Assembly (NCBI RefSeq): GCF_001424985.1 | Contig: NZ_LMDA01000027.1 | Coordinates: forward strand, 3,894-67,893 | DNA: 64,000 nt | Source of the DNA: Rhizobium sp. Root1212 | GTDB taxonomy: Bacteria > Pseudomonadota > Alphaproteobacteria > Rhizobiales > Rhizobiaceae | Direction of reading: 5' to 3' | In this document: one piece after another, positions 55,938 through 64,000 of the stretch | Layout: every line of letters begins with the position of its first letter | Numbering within the stretch: the stretch's first letter is position 1 | Translations under genes and position numbers: made by a program | The notes under the pieces: generated by a model | The model's database searches: none | What the model saw: only the letters and a program-made list of their open reading frames with translations | What the model was told of the DNA's origin: nothing

Positions 55938-58262
55938 TCAATCCGTGTAATACTTGGCATATTGCGTGCGGAATTTCTCCGCGCCGCCATAGTCGCTGTA
56001 TTTCGGTAGCTCGGCCATGTCGGTCTTGTTGAGGATGACACCCAGGATCTTGGTGTTGATCTCGGGTTCGGCATCCAGCAAGTCCTTCACCAGCCGCGTC
56101 GGCGTCTTGCCCCATTCGATGACGAACAGGAAACCATCGACATGCGGCGCAAACATCTTGGCATCGACCACCGGGCCGAGCGGCGCCAGATCGACGATGA
56201 CGTAGTCGAAGGCCTGGCGGGCGCTTTCGATCAGATCGGCCATTTCGGGCGAAGACAGGGTCTCGTTGCTGAACGGCTCGCGCGACTTGACCTCACGCGG
56301 CGTGATCGGCAGCACCGCAAGCTTGGTCTTCTGATCGACCTTGATCGCCTGCATCCATGACAACTCGCCGGCCAAAGCCTCCATCAACCCCGTCTTGGGC
56401 GGCGGATTGAACATGCGACTGAGGCCGGGATTGCGCAGGTCGGCATCGATCAAAAGCGTGCGCCGGCCGGAAGCGGCCAGCTGGATCGCGAAATTGGCGG
56501 CGACCGTGGTCTTGCCCTCGTTGGGAGCCGAGGAGACGACACCGATCACCTTGGTCGGCCGCTGCCGCAACATCGCCTCGCAGGCATGCTTGGCATGGCG
56601 CAACGTCTCGGCGAAGACCGAACGGGGCGCATCCCAGGCAACGCGGGTCATGCGCTCCAGCGGCAGGGTTTCGGCCTCAGGCTGCGGTTCTTGCTTCGGG
56701 GCGAAAAGCGCTTCCTTCAGCGTGCGTTTCGGCTGCGGCTTCTTGCCGACAATCGGCAGATAGCCGAGCGATTTGTGGCCGAGCACCGAGCGCACATCGT
56801 TCGAAAGCCGGAAGCTGCGCTCCTGCATCTCACGGAAGAAGGCGTAGGCCGAGCCGAACATCAGCCCGAGAACGGCCGAGAGCGCCAGCGTCATGGCCTT
56901 TTTCGGGCTCGACGGCGAGACCGGAACGCCAGCCTCCGAAATGATACGCGCCTTGGCGATCGGGAAGGAGCGCTGCTGCGAGGCCTGCTCGTAGCGGCTG
57001 AGATAGGTTTCGTAGACCGCCTTCAGCGCGCCGGCCTTCTGTTCCAGTTCCCGCAGGTGGACAAGGGCGTCGTTGTTGTCGGAATTCTTGCCGGCAACAT
57101 TGTCGATGCTTTCGCGCAAGGATTTTTCGCGAGACTGGGCGACCTGGTATTCATTTCCGTAGCTTGCCGTCAGCTGCTGCAATTCGCGGTAAATCTGCCC
57201 GGAAAGATCGGTCTTTTCCGCGCGTAGCGATACGGCCTGCGGATGATCCGCGCCAAACGCCTTGGAGATATCGACTTCGCGCTTGCTGACGGCGAGGTAA
57301 CGCTCCTTCAGGTTCTGGATGACGGAACCGTCCATCTCCTTGGAGGACAAGGTGGCGTTCTCGACGGCGTTTTCCGGGCCTTTTTCGAGGATCGCCTTGA
57401 ACTGGTTGTAGCGCGCAGCGGTGCTGGCGACATCGGCCTGGGCGATGATCAGCTGGCTGTTGAGGTCGGAAAGCTGCTGTTCAGACATCAGCTCGCCGCG
57501 CGTCGAGGTCAGATTGTTGGCGCGCTTGTAGGCTTCGACCTCCATGGATGCCGTCTGGGCGCGCTGGGCGAGATCGGAAAGCCGCTCCTGCAGCCAGACG
57601 GAGGCGCGCTCGGAAGCATCGAAATTGGCGCCGAGCTGATCGGACAGATAGGCATCGGCATAAGTCTTGGCGACCTTTGCCGCCAGCTTCGGATCGGGCG
57701 AAGTATAGGAAACGGCAACCACGGCGCTACGCGCTACACGCTCGACCTTGACCGCTTGCTGCACCATGGCTGCCGCCTTCTTTTCCCGGCCGTTGCGGGC
57801 CGCATCTTCCGAGACGGGCGTTGCGACCGAGAATGCCGACGTGATCGATTTGATCCAGGATTTGACGACGGAGGCCGGCGTCACCGACGGATTGAGCACG
57901 GTGTCGTTGTCCTGCAGCTTGGCTTCGGCGACGACGCGCTCAGCAAGCGTGCCGGATTTCAGGATTTCCACGGCGCTGGCAATGCGGGTATCGACCTGCT
58001 GGCTGTTCTGCGGCGATTGCTGCTCGTCTTCGGCATAGCGCGACAGCGTGTCATCGAGCAAAATCTGGGTCATCGAGGTGTACACCGGCGTCGTGACGAC
58101 GAGATACACCGCCCCGAGAGCGAGAAACGCCAGGGTAAAAACCATGATCGCCTTCACATGCCGCAGGATGGCGGCCAGCAGCCTGTCGAGATCGATGAAG
58201 GGTTCGGATTGCTCCAACTCTCGTGGGATAGGTCTGCCGAGCGGTAGGCTTCTTTGGTTCAT
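55938..58262 (-). CDS. exoP: Succinoglycan chain-length/polymerisation protein with BY-kinase domain (ExoP)
   Basis: A 774-residue polysaccharide co-polymerase. The Wzz domain is bounded by transmembrane segments at about 36-58 and 450-475, the second preceded by the Pro-rich S-P-S-S-P-K-K typical of ExoP. The periplasmic part contains long coiled coils. The cytosolic tyrosine-kinase domain has Walker A A-P-N-E-G-K-T-T near 575, Walker A' L-I-D-A-D-L-R-N and Walker B V-I-V-D-L-A-P. The C-terminal Tyr-rich tail (Y-A-K-Y-Y) is the likely autophosphorylation site. Length and order match S. meliloti ExoP. Confidence 0.93.
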   Translation of the reverse strand: MNQRSLPLGRPIPRELEQSEPFIDLDRLLAAILRHVKAIMVFTLAFLALGAVYLVVTTPVYTSMTQILLDDTLSRYAEDEQQSPQNSQQVDTRIASAVEILKSGTLAERVVAEAKLQDNDTVLNPSVTPASVVKSWIKSITSAFSVATPVSEDAARNGREKKAAAMVQQAVKVERVARSAVVAVSYTSPDPKLAAKVAKTYADAYLSDQLGANFDASERASVWLQERLSDLAQRAQTASMEVEAYKRANNLTSTRGELMSEQQLSDLNSQLIIAQADVASTAARYNQFKAILEKGPENAVENATLSSKEMDGSVIQNLKERYLAVSKREVDISKAFGADHPQAVSLRAEKTDLSGQIYRELQQLTASYGNEYQVAQSREKSLRESIDNVAGKNSDNNDALVHLRELEQKAGALKAVYETYLSRYEQASQQRSFPIAKARIISEAGVPVSPSSPKKAMTLALSAVLGLMFGSAYAFFREMQERSFRLSNDVRSVLGHKSLGYLPIVGKKPQPKRTLKEALFAPKQEPQPEAETLPLERMTRVAWDAPRSVFAETLRHAKHACEAMLRQRPTKVIGVVSSAPNEGKTTVAANFAIQLAASGRRTLLIDADLRNPGLSRMFNPPPKTGLMEALAGELSWMQAIKVDQKTKLAVLPITPREVKSREPFSNETLSSPEMADLIESARQAFDYVIVDLAPLGPVVDAKMFAPHVDGFLFVIEWGKTPTRLVKDLLDAEPEINTKILGVILNKTDMAELPKYSDYGGAEKFRTQYAKYYTD

Positions 58263-58296
58263 GGACGCCTCTTTTTCTTCTGTGGGGCCTTGACGT

Positions 58297-58328
58297 TTTC
58301 CCGGCCGTCAAAGCTGCCGGCCGGGAAA
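58297..58328. repeat. Inverted repeat between exoN and exoP
   Basis: TTTCCCGGCC (58297-58306) and GGCCGGGAAA (58319-58328) are exact complements in the 70-base gap. No T-run follows on the minus strand, so full termination is unlikely. It might attenuate or stabilise the exo transcript before exoP. Confidence 0.55.
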
Positions 58329-58332
58329 TGGA

Positions 58333-59238
58333 TCATGCGACGTTGATACGGCCTTGATGAGACGCAACCATGGCACTGATCGAATCGAAGACCGGGCCGC
58401 CGATATCCTCGCGCCCGAGCGCGAAGGCGACATTGGCTTCGATGAAGCCCTGCTTGGAGCCGCAATCGAAGGTGCGGCCGGCATAGGGATGGGCGTGAAA
58501 CGGCTGATTTTCCGCGAGCTTGACCATGCTGTCGGTCAGCTGGATTTCGTTGCCGGCGCCGCGCTGCTGGTGGGCGAGAAGGCCGAAGATTTCCGGCTGC
58601 AGGATGTAGCGACCGTTCAGATAAAAATTCGACGGCGCTTCATCTGCGCGCGGCTTTTCAACCATTTGCGTCACGGCAAAGCCGTGCGGAACGGCGCTGC
58701 CCTTGCCGACGATGCCATATTGAGAGGTCTCGGTCGGAGTGCATTGCTCGACGCCGACGACATTGCCGCCGACCGTGCCGTAGAGATCGGCGAGGCCGGC
58801 CATGCAGCCGCGCGTGCCGTGGCAGATCATGTCCGGCAACAGCAGCGCGAAGGGCTCGTCACCGATCAGATCGCGGGCGCACCAGACGGCATGGCCGAGA
58901 CCGAGCGGCGCCTGCTGGCGGGTGAAGCTGACGGAGCCGGCGGTCGGCAGCATCGTTTCCAGTTCGAGAAGCTGGGCGCTCTTGCCGGAACGGGTCAGCG
59001 ACGAGAGCAGCTCCGGCACATCGTCGAAGTGATCCTCGATCGCCTGCTTGTTGCGGCCGGTCACGAAGACGATGTGCTCGATGCCGGCCTCGCGGGCCTC
59101 ATCGACGGCATATTGCACCACCGGACGATCGACGATCGTCAGCATTTCCTTGGGCATCGCCTTCGTCGCCGGCAGGAAGCGGGTTCCATTGCCTGCGACC
59201 GGAATGACGGCTTTCCTCACGGTTTTCCTGAGATCCAT
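58333..59238 (-). CDS. exoN: UTP-glucose-1-phosphate uridylyltransferase (ExoN)
   Basis: A 301-residue GalU-type enzyme making UDP-glucose. The nucleotide motif [16 protein letters not shown] is at about residue 17. V-E-K-P-R near 192 and D-C-G-S-K-Q-G near 258 fit the family. It lies between exoO and exoP exactly as in S. meliloti, which supports ExoN rather than a general galU. Starts three bases after the exoO stop. Confidence 0.93.
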   Translation of the reverse strand: MDLRKTVRKAVIPVAGNGTRFLPATKAMPKEMLTIVDRPVVQYAVDEAREAGIEHIVFVTGRNKQAIEDHFDDVPELLSSLTRSGKSAQLLELETMLPTAGSVSFTRQQAPLGLGHAVWCARDLIGDEPFALLLPDMICHGTRGCMAGLADLYGTVGGNVVGVEQCTPTETSQYGIVGKGSAVPHGFAVTQMVEKPRADEAPSNFYLNGRYILQPEIFGLLAHQQRGAGNEIQLTDSMVKLAENQPFHAHPYAGRTFDCGSKQGFIEANVAFALGREDIGGPVFDSISAMVASHQGRINVA

Positions 59239-59241
59239 GGC

Positions 59242-60222
59242 TTATCCTTTGCTTGGGTTGTGGGCCTTGCCCGGAGTGGAAGACGAACGGCCGAACTGGG
59301 CGGCCATCCGCTCGAAACGCGCCTTGACCGGCAGGCGCAGGTGCCGCACCGCCCGCGGATTGGCGAGCGCGGTGCGCAGCACGCCGCTTAGGGAGCGCGC
59401 CTTCATCTGTTCGATGAGGGTCAGGAAATCATAGGCATCGACAAGGCTGCGGGCACGGCGCGTCTGGGCCGCCTGCGCCTCGGAATCCAGCGTAAAGGCG
59501 GCGGTGAAGCGCGCATCGCCGGCGATCATCGCTTCGACGTGATCGAGCCGCAGCACGCGGGAAATCGATCCTTCGCGGATGTGATAGATATAGCCCGCGG
59601 ACGGCTCGATGGCGCAGAGGCCGCCGGAGGCGAGGGCGGAAGCCAGCAGAATATAGTCCTCACCGATGCGCAGCTTTTCATCGAACCGCAGGCCGTGGGT
59701 CTCGATGAAACTGCGCAGGAACACCGGCTTCAGATAGCCGAAATTGTGCGTGGCGTGGAAAAGCCGGTTGGAATCGATGAAGGCCGGCAATGTCAGCAGC
59801 GGCTGCGCATGGAGGGCATCCACCGTGAACATGCTGCTGCGCACGCCGTCGCCGTCGATCACGTCGAGATTGTCGACGACGATATCGGCATTCAGGTTCG
59901 CAGCCTTTTCGATCATCCGGGAAAGCCGCTGCGGCTCGACTTCATCATCGGCATCGAGAATGGCGAGCCAACGCCCCCTTGCCGCATCAAACCCGGCATT
60001 GCGGGCGCCGCCGGGACCGCGGTTTCGCGCGAGCGGGATCAACCGCACGCGCTCATCGGCGATCGCGGAAACCACATCGCGCGTTTCATCCGCCGAGCAA
60101 TCGTCGATCACGATGACTTCGACTGTCACATCGCTTTGAGCCAGCGCACTTTCCACCGCGCGGCGGATGGTTTTCGCGCTGTTGTAGGCGGCGATGATGA
60201 AGGAGACATCGGGTACGCTCAT
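59242..60222 (-). CDS. exoO: Succinoglycan glycosyltransferase (ExoO)
   Basis: A 326-residue family 2 glycosyltransferase. The N-terminal F-I-I-A-A-Y-N-S and V-I-D-D-C-S-A-D-E-T bind the nucleotide sugar, and the D-A-D-D motif (A-I-L-D-A-D-D-E-V-E) near residue 92 binds the metal. E-D-Y near 185 is the likely base. The start at 60222 overlaps the exoM stop in an ATGA; a longer reading frame upstream lies across exoM and is not used. Named by order in the cluster and size; it should add a glucose of the repeating unit. Confidence 0.88.
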   Translation of the reverse strand: MSVPDVSFIIAAYNSAKTIRRAVESALAQSDVTVEVIVIDDCSADETRDVVSAIADERVRLIPLARNRGPGGARNAGFDAARGRWLAILDADDEVEPQRLSRMIEKAANLNADIVVDNLDVIDGDGVRSSMFTVDALHAQPLLTLPAFIDSNRLFHATHNFGYLKPVFLRSFIETHGLRFDEKLRIGEDYILLASALASGGLCAIEPSAGYIYHIREGSISRVLRLDHVEAMIAGDARFTAAFTLDSEAQAAQTRRARSLVDAYDFLTLIEQMKARSLSGVLRTALANPRAVRHLRLPVKARFERMAAQFGRSSSTPGKAHNPSKG

Positions 60223-61142
60223 GCAGGCGTCTCCGTTGCACCGTATTGCTCGATCTCGCGCACGCCGAAAAGGCCGCTGACGACGCCGGCATGCAGCACC
60301 GCGCGCAGGGCGTAGTGGTAACGGCTGACGGGAGAAAGGACGGTCAGCAAGGATGCCACGGCGCAGAAGCCAGCCTTGGCGCCGGCGAGGGTAAGCTGTT
60401 TCACAAGCGACGACGACCCCTGTTCCAAGAGCAGGCGGCCGTGGGTCTGGCCCATGCGGAAGCGGCGGCGGGCGAGCCAGGAAAGCGTCGCGCGGTTTTC
60501 CGGAACCGGCTCGTACACCCAGGCATCGGCAGCAAAGACAATGCGGCCCCCGGCCTGTTTGACGAGTGTGAAATATTCCGTGTCCTCGCCGCCGGTCTTG
60601 CCGAGAGCAAGGCTGAAACGGCGGCGGGCAATCGCCTTCGAGCGGAGGTCGAGCAGCACATTGCAGGTGTAGCCGGTGCGAATTTCGCCGGAAATCCAGA
60701 CGGGACGGGTCGAGTGGATGTCCGCGCTCTTCATCCAGCGTGGCGCCGGTTCGGCATATTCGGCCTTCACCGGCCCAAGCACGACATCGGCGGAAAGCTC
60801 CCGCTGCTGCACGATCAGATGGACGAGCCAATCCGACGACGCGGTTTCGTCGTCGTCGATGAAGGCGAGGAATGTGCCGCGGGCATGATCCAGGCAGGCA
60901 TTGCGCGCAATCGAGATGTTGCCGGCGGGGCAATGCATATAGTGGATTTCGAAGGGTAAACGCAGCCGATCGACGAGCGGCTTCGCGCTCGGCACCGTGT
61001 CGTTGTCGGCGACGATGACGCGCACGGCATAGCCCGGCGGAACCGTGAGGTTTGCCAGCGACCGAAGCGTCTGTTCCAGCATCGGCCGGCGGAAGGTGCA
61101 GACGGCGATATCAACGCGGATCGGTTGGTTGGCTGTGTTCAT
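60219..61142 (-). CDS. exoM: Succinoglycan glycosyltransferase (ExoM)
   Basis: A 307-residue family 2 glycosyltransferase. A-V-C-T-F-R-R-P near residue 12, V-A-D-N-D near 45 and L-A-F-I-D-D-D-E near 90 form the nucleotide and metal sites. G-G-E-D-T-E near 188 is the expected catalytic base region. ATG at 61142 overlaps the exoA stop by one base (TGATG). Length is within a few residues of S. meliloti ExoM. Confidence 0.9.
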   Translation of the reverse strand: MNTANQPIRVDIAVCTFRRPMLEQTLRSLANLTVPPGYAVRVIVADNDTVPSAKPLVDRLRLPFEIHYMHCPAGNISIARNACLDHARGTFLAFIDDDETASSDWLVHLIVQQRELSADVVLGPVKAEYAEPAPRWMKSADIHSTRPVWISGEIRTGYTCNVLLDLRSKAIARRRFSLALGKTGGEDTEYFTLVKQAGGRIVFAADAWVYEPVPENRATLSWLARRRFRMGQTHGRLLLEQGSSSLVKQLTLAGAKAGFCAVASLLTVLSPVSRYHYALRAVLHAGVVSGLFGVREIEQYGATETPA

Positions 61143-62140
61143 CACGCCACCTCCCCGGCAAGAACCGCGCGGCCCTGCCGCCCCGCCAGAAGCTCGCGCC
61201 AGAAACCGGCAGACCAGGCAAAGTGCATGACCATGGCGGAGACCGCCGCGAGCGGCCCGTAAGGATTGCGCTCCCCGATCGCCATCCAGAAGCCATAGGC
61301 AATGCAGGCCAAGGCCCACACACCGACCGGGATCACTGCCGCCCAATTGATGACCGCAAGCAGGGCGCCAACAGCAAGCGGGGCGACGGAAAGCGGGATC
61401 ATCTGGCGCAGGCCGGGACGGACCCGATGCTTGAGAAAATTCCGCGCGCGGCCGCGGCCATAGGCAAAATACTGCCGGAACAGCGGGCCGATGCTGGAGC
61501 GCGGATAATAGACCATGCTCGTGCGGTCGGTCATCCAGATGCGATGGCCGGCCTTGTTGAGACGGTAATCGAATTCCGCATCCTCGTTGTGGCTGAAGGC
61601 CTCGTCATAGCCGCCGACGGCCTTGAAGGCGGAAATCCGCATCAGGGCGTGATGGCCATGATCGGCCCAATGGCCGGTCGAGCCGACCCGATGCTTGGAG
61701 CCGCCATTGCCGAGCCTGGAATTCTGGGCATAGGCGGTCGCCTTCTGGAAGGTGTCGAAGCCGACCGTCTGCATCGCGACCACAACGGAATCCGCACCCG
61801 TCTCGATCGCCTCACGCACCAGCACCTCACAATAATCATCCGGGTAGCTGCCATGGGCGTCGATACGGATGAGATAGTAATAGTCATCGCCGAAACGATC
61901 GACGGCGAGATTGATGGCGGCGCTCTGGATACGCTTGGGATTGTCCAGCATCGTCACGCGGGGATTTTCCGCAGTGATGCCGGCAACGATGGCGCGCGTC
62001 GCATCCGTGCTGCCGCCGTCGACGACGAGGAGGCGGGCATCGAGCGCTTCCATGGCCGGGCCGAGCTGGTCGATGAGCGGGCCGATATGGGCCTCCTCAT
62101 TGAGGCAGGGGATGACGATGAGAGTGCGAGGTTCAGTCAT
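61142..62140 (-). CDS. exoA: Succinoglycan glycosyltransferase (ExoA)
   Basis: A 332-residue beta-(1,3)-glucosyltransferase of family 2. V-I-P-C-L-N-E-E near residue 8, D-G-G-S-T-D near 43 and R-I-D-A-H-G near 93 are the GT2 motifs. The C-terminal third has two or three transmembrane segments (about 240-300), as in ExoA. Starts eight bases inside the exoL end. Confidence 0.9.
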   Translation of the reverse strand: MTEPRTLIVIPCLNEEAHIGPLIDQLGPAMEALDARLLVVDGGSTDATRAIVAGITAENPRVTMLDNPKRIQSAAINLAVDRFGDDYYYLIRIDAHGSYPDDYCEVLVREAIETGADSVVVAMQTVGFDTFQKATAYAQNSRLGNGGSKHRVGSTGHWADHGHHALMRISAFKAVGGYDEAFSHNEDAEFDYRLNKAGHRIWMTDRTSMVYYPRSSIGPLFRQYFAYGRGRARNFLKHRVRPGLRQMIPLSVAPLAVGALLAVINWAAVIPVGVWALACIAYGFWMAIGERNPYGPLAAVSAMVMHFAWSAGFWRELLAGRQGRAVLAGEVA

Positions 62141-63335
62141 TCAGGTTCACCCTCGTTGGTGCTGATGGGGACGAGAAGGCGGCGGAAACGCGCGGTGCCG
62201 ACGAGACCGATGCGAGCCGCTGGACAAGCGCCCGGCAATCGGCCCGATCGACGGTCCACTGGCGCGCATCCTGCGCGGCAAGGCGCTCGAAGGCGGTGAG
62301 ATAGCGGGCTTGATCCATGGCCGCGAAGGTCTCGCGCAGTGTTTCGAGGCGCGTATCCGGCAGGATGAGGCCGATGCCGCGGGTCTTCAGGAAGCGGGCC
62401 GTTTCCGTTCCTTCAAGCGCAATCGGCACCGCGCCATGACGGCAGCTTTCATAGAGCCGGTTTGGCAGCAACCACTGCGAATTCAGCCCTTCTTCGAAGA
62501 AATCGATGGCCCAGGAAAACTGAATTTCGCCATAGGTCGACAGCAGGTCTTCGGGGTTGCGATAGGGGCCGTGAAAGCTCACATGCGGCGCGGCCGCAAC
62601 TTGACCATCGAAATCATCGAATTCGGAATAGGCGGGCCGGCCGCGCAGGACGATCTCGACCTTGTCGTCCATCGCGCGCGAAAATTCGGAAAGAATCTGG
62701 AGCGATTTGCGGCAGCGCAAGGCCCCGAACCAGCCGATCTTCCACGGCGCTCCCTGTTCCGGCGGCCGTGCCTTCGGCACCGTGGCCGTTTCTTCAGCCA
62801 GATCGAACACCTTGTTTTCCAGCAGCAGCACAGGCGCATCGAGCGCGGAAAGCGGCCGGAAATAATTCTCCACGAAAGCCGGGGAACTGGTGATCAGCAG
62901 GCGGATATCGCGCCCGAACCGGGCTTCCGCCGCCCGCATCGCCTTGCCGATAGCATCCTGCCGCAACAGCAGGCGATGGATATCGAGGCATTCATAAACG
63001 ATCGGCACATCACCGCCGAAAAGGCTGTTGGCGCGGCGGGCTACGGCCAGCATTTCGAGATTGCGGGCGATGATCACATCCGGCTTGCGGACGGACTTCA
63101 ACCGTGCCGGAAGGTTGAAACACGCTTTTGCAACCGTCGCCGTCCGCTGCAGAAAACGTGCATCCTCCGTCACGCCCAGTTCGAACGGCCAGACCGTTTC
63201 GAAGGCAACAGCCGAGCCTTTGCCGCGGCGAAAGCCGGCAAGCGTCACCTCCGCACCGCCTGCCTGCAGCGTCAGAAGCCGGCGTCGAATGGCGGGATCG
63301 GCGAGATCATGCGCGAGATAGAGAATATGAAGCAT
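62133..63335 (-). CDS. exoL: Succinoglycan glycosyltransferase (ExoL)
   Basis: A 400-residue glycosyltransferase of the GT-B (family 4-like) type. The N-terminus I-L-Y-L-A-H-D-L-A-D-P-A is followed by the acceptor domain; I-G-W-F-G-A-L-R-C-R-K-S near 210 opens the donor domain. L-N-S-Q-W-L-L-P-N-R-L-Y-E near 300 is the nucleotide-sugar site. The start at 63335 follows CAGGA and is placed after the ExoK stop at 63350. Size and position match ExoL. Confidence 0.88.
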   Translation of the reverse strand: MLHILYLAHDLADPAIRRRLLTLQAGGAEVTLAGFRRGKGSAVAFETVWPFELGVTEDARFLQRTATVAKACFNLPARLKSVRKPDVIIARNLEMLAVARRANSLFGGDVPIVYECLDIHRLLLRQDAIGKAMRAAEARFGRDIRLLITSSPAFVENYFRPLSALDAPVLLLENKVFDLAEETATVPKARPPEQGAPWKIGWFGALRCRKSLQILSEFSRAMDDKVEIVLRGRPAYSEFDDFDGQVAAAPHVSFHGPYRNPEDLLSTYGEIQFSWAIDFFEEGLNSQWLLPNRLYESCRHGAVPIALEGTETARFLKTRGIGLILPDTRLETLRETFAAMDQARYLTAFERLAAQDARQWTVDRADCRALVQRLASVSSAPRVSAAFSSPSAPTRVNLND

Positions 63336-63349
63336 CGCTTTTTCCTGCT

Positions 63350-64000
63350 TCAGTTCAGCGCGCAGGCGATGGAGCCGGCCCACTGGCATGCATCGCCTTC
63401 GGCGGTGAAGGCGATGCGATCGACCTGCAGGGTCGCAGGCTGAGAATAGGAAAACGCGCCCATCCAGTCCTTTAGCGTATCGGTGCCCCACAGGCTGACG
63501 AAGATTTTCTGGGCGTTGGTCGGAAGCTTCGCGGCGTCCGTCACCTCTTGCACCAGCTTGCCATCGACATAGTAACGCAGCCGGTCCTTCTGCCAGACGA
63601 AGGCGTAGTCGTGGAAATCGCTGTTGGCGCCGCCTTCGACATCGGCCAGTTTTTCGTTGCCGCCCTTGGCACCGACATACTGGTTGAGCTGCACCTTGGC
63701 CGGGTTCTTGCCCAGCACCTCGAAATCGATCTCGTCATGCGGCTTCTTGTCGGCCGGGCCGATATAGCTGAAGAAGGCGGAATTCAGCCCCGAGCCGTCG
63801 GCCGTCTTCATCCGCACCTCATAGGTGCCGTAGCCGAAACGCTTCTTCGTCTGGATCTCGCCGCAAACATATTGCCGTTCACCCTTGTCCTTCTGTTCGA
63901 AGGTGAGGGTCAGCATGCCATCGGCGACACCAACCTGGTCCTTCGACCAGGTGCAGTTCTGATGCGCGCCGTTATTCCAGCCATCGGAGACATACCAGAT
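63350..64000 (-). CDS. exoK: Endo-1,3-1,4-beta-glycanase ExoK (5' end beyond the window)
   Basis: At least 216 C-terminal residues of a secreted family 16 glycoside hydrolase are seen; the 5' end lies past the right edge. The active-site E-I-D-F-E motif (D-E-I-D-F-E-V-L-G) holds nucleophile and acid/base Glu. W-N-N-G at the visible start and F-H-D-Y-A-F-V-W fit the family fold. It trims nascent succinoglycan in S. meliloti. The signal peptide cannot be checked here. Confidence 0.92.
   Translation of the reverse strand: MWYVSDGWNNGAHQNCTWSKDQVGVADGMLTLTFEQKDKGERQYVCGEIQTKKRFGYGTYEVRMKTADGSGLNSAFFSYIGPADKKPHDEIDFEVLGKNPAKVQLNQYVGAKGGNEKLADVEGGANSDFHDYAFVWQKDRLRYYVDGKLVQEVTDAAKLPTNAQKIFVSLWGTDTLKDWMGAFSYSQPATLQVDRIAFTAEGDACQWAGSIACALN

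Overview
The window reads as a high-GC alphaproteobacterial replicon from the Rhizobiaceae (Agrobacterium/Rhizobium/Neorhizobium type). The evidence is a repABC replication/partition locus, a succinoglycan exo cluster in the order known from Sinorhizobium meliloti (exoP-N-O-M-A-L-K), and several copies of a paired-palindrome repeat resembling the rhizobial RIME element. Replication genes lie next to single-copy metabolic genes (pncB, a branched-chain amino-acid operon, exo), so a chromid or second chromosome is more likely than a small plasmid. That last point is inference.

Layout. (1) 1-4.5 kb is a decayed plasmid-type accessory zone. It holds a truncated epsilon-like exonuclease fused to a frameshifted DUF1612/HTH remnant, an intact Xre-RES toxin-antitoxin pair with an operator-like dyad, a DUF1403 remnant joined to a ScpB tail, a gene-poor AT-richer patch, and two small plasmid-type genes. 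(2) 4.6-10.8 kb, all on the minus strand, is a complete repABC operon with a candidate countertranscript RNA between repB and repC. Directly upstream is a second, separately terminated repAB pair without repC. Each repA has its own nested dyad upstream. Two parS-like 16-mers lie only in the second module. (3) 11-27 kb is housekeeping and stress material: a BI-1 protein, an ECF sigma/anti-sigma pair, an aspartate decarboxylase with its aspartate:alanine antiporter, pncB, TetR and LacI regulators, a ring-cleaving dioxygenase/esterase pair, and two lactate/glycolate-type oxidases. (4) 27-41 kb holds an RND efflux operon, two class III nucleotide cyclases of different architecture, and an operon of a FadR-type regulator, a Cys/Met-metabolism PLP enzyme and a CUT1 sugar ABC transporter.

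(5) 41-54 kb is a nearly complete branched-chain amino-acid catabolic operon on the minus strand: SDR, thiolase, acyl-CoA dehydrogenase, BCKDH E1alpha/E1beta/E2, dihydrolipoyl dehydrogenase, 3-hydroxyisobutyryl-CoA hydrolase and enoyl-CoA hydratase. A divergent AraC regulator and a separate mmsB follow. Together they would take valine to methylmalonate semialdehyde and isoleucine to propionyl-CoA plus acetyl-CoA. (6) 53.8-64 kb holds ugd, an alpha/beta hydrolase and the exo cluster, cut at the right edge inside exoK.

The points most worth a second look are the tandem repAB/repABC arrangement with two related but different operators, the palindromic repeat coding in frame for the E2 interdomain linker of the branched-chain dehydrogenase, the repeat that supplies the stop codon of an FAD oxidase gene, and the regulator/PLP-lyase/sugar-transporter operon of unknown substrate. 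No tRNA, rRNA, CRISPR array or intact insertion sequence was seen. Functions are assigned from recognised family motifs in the translations; no database search was run.
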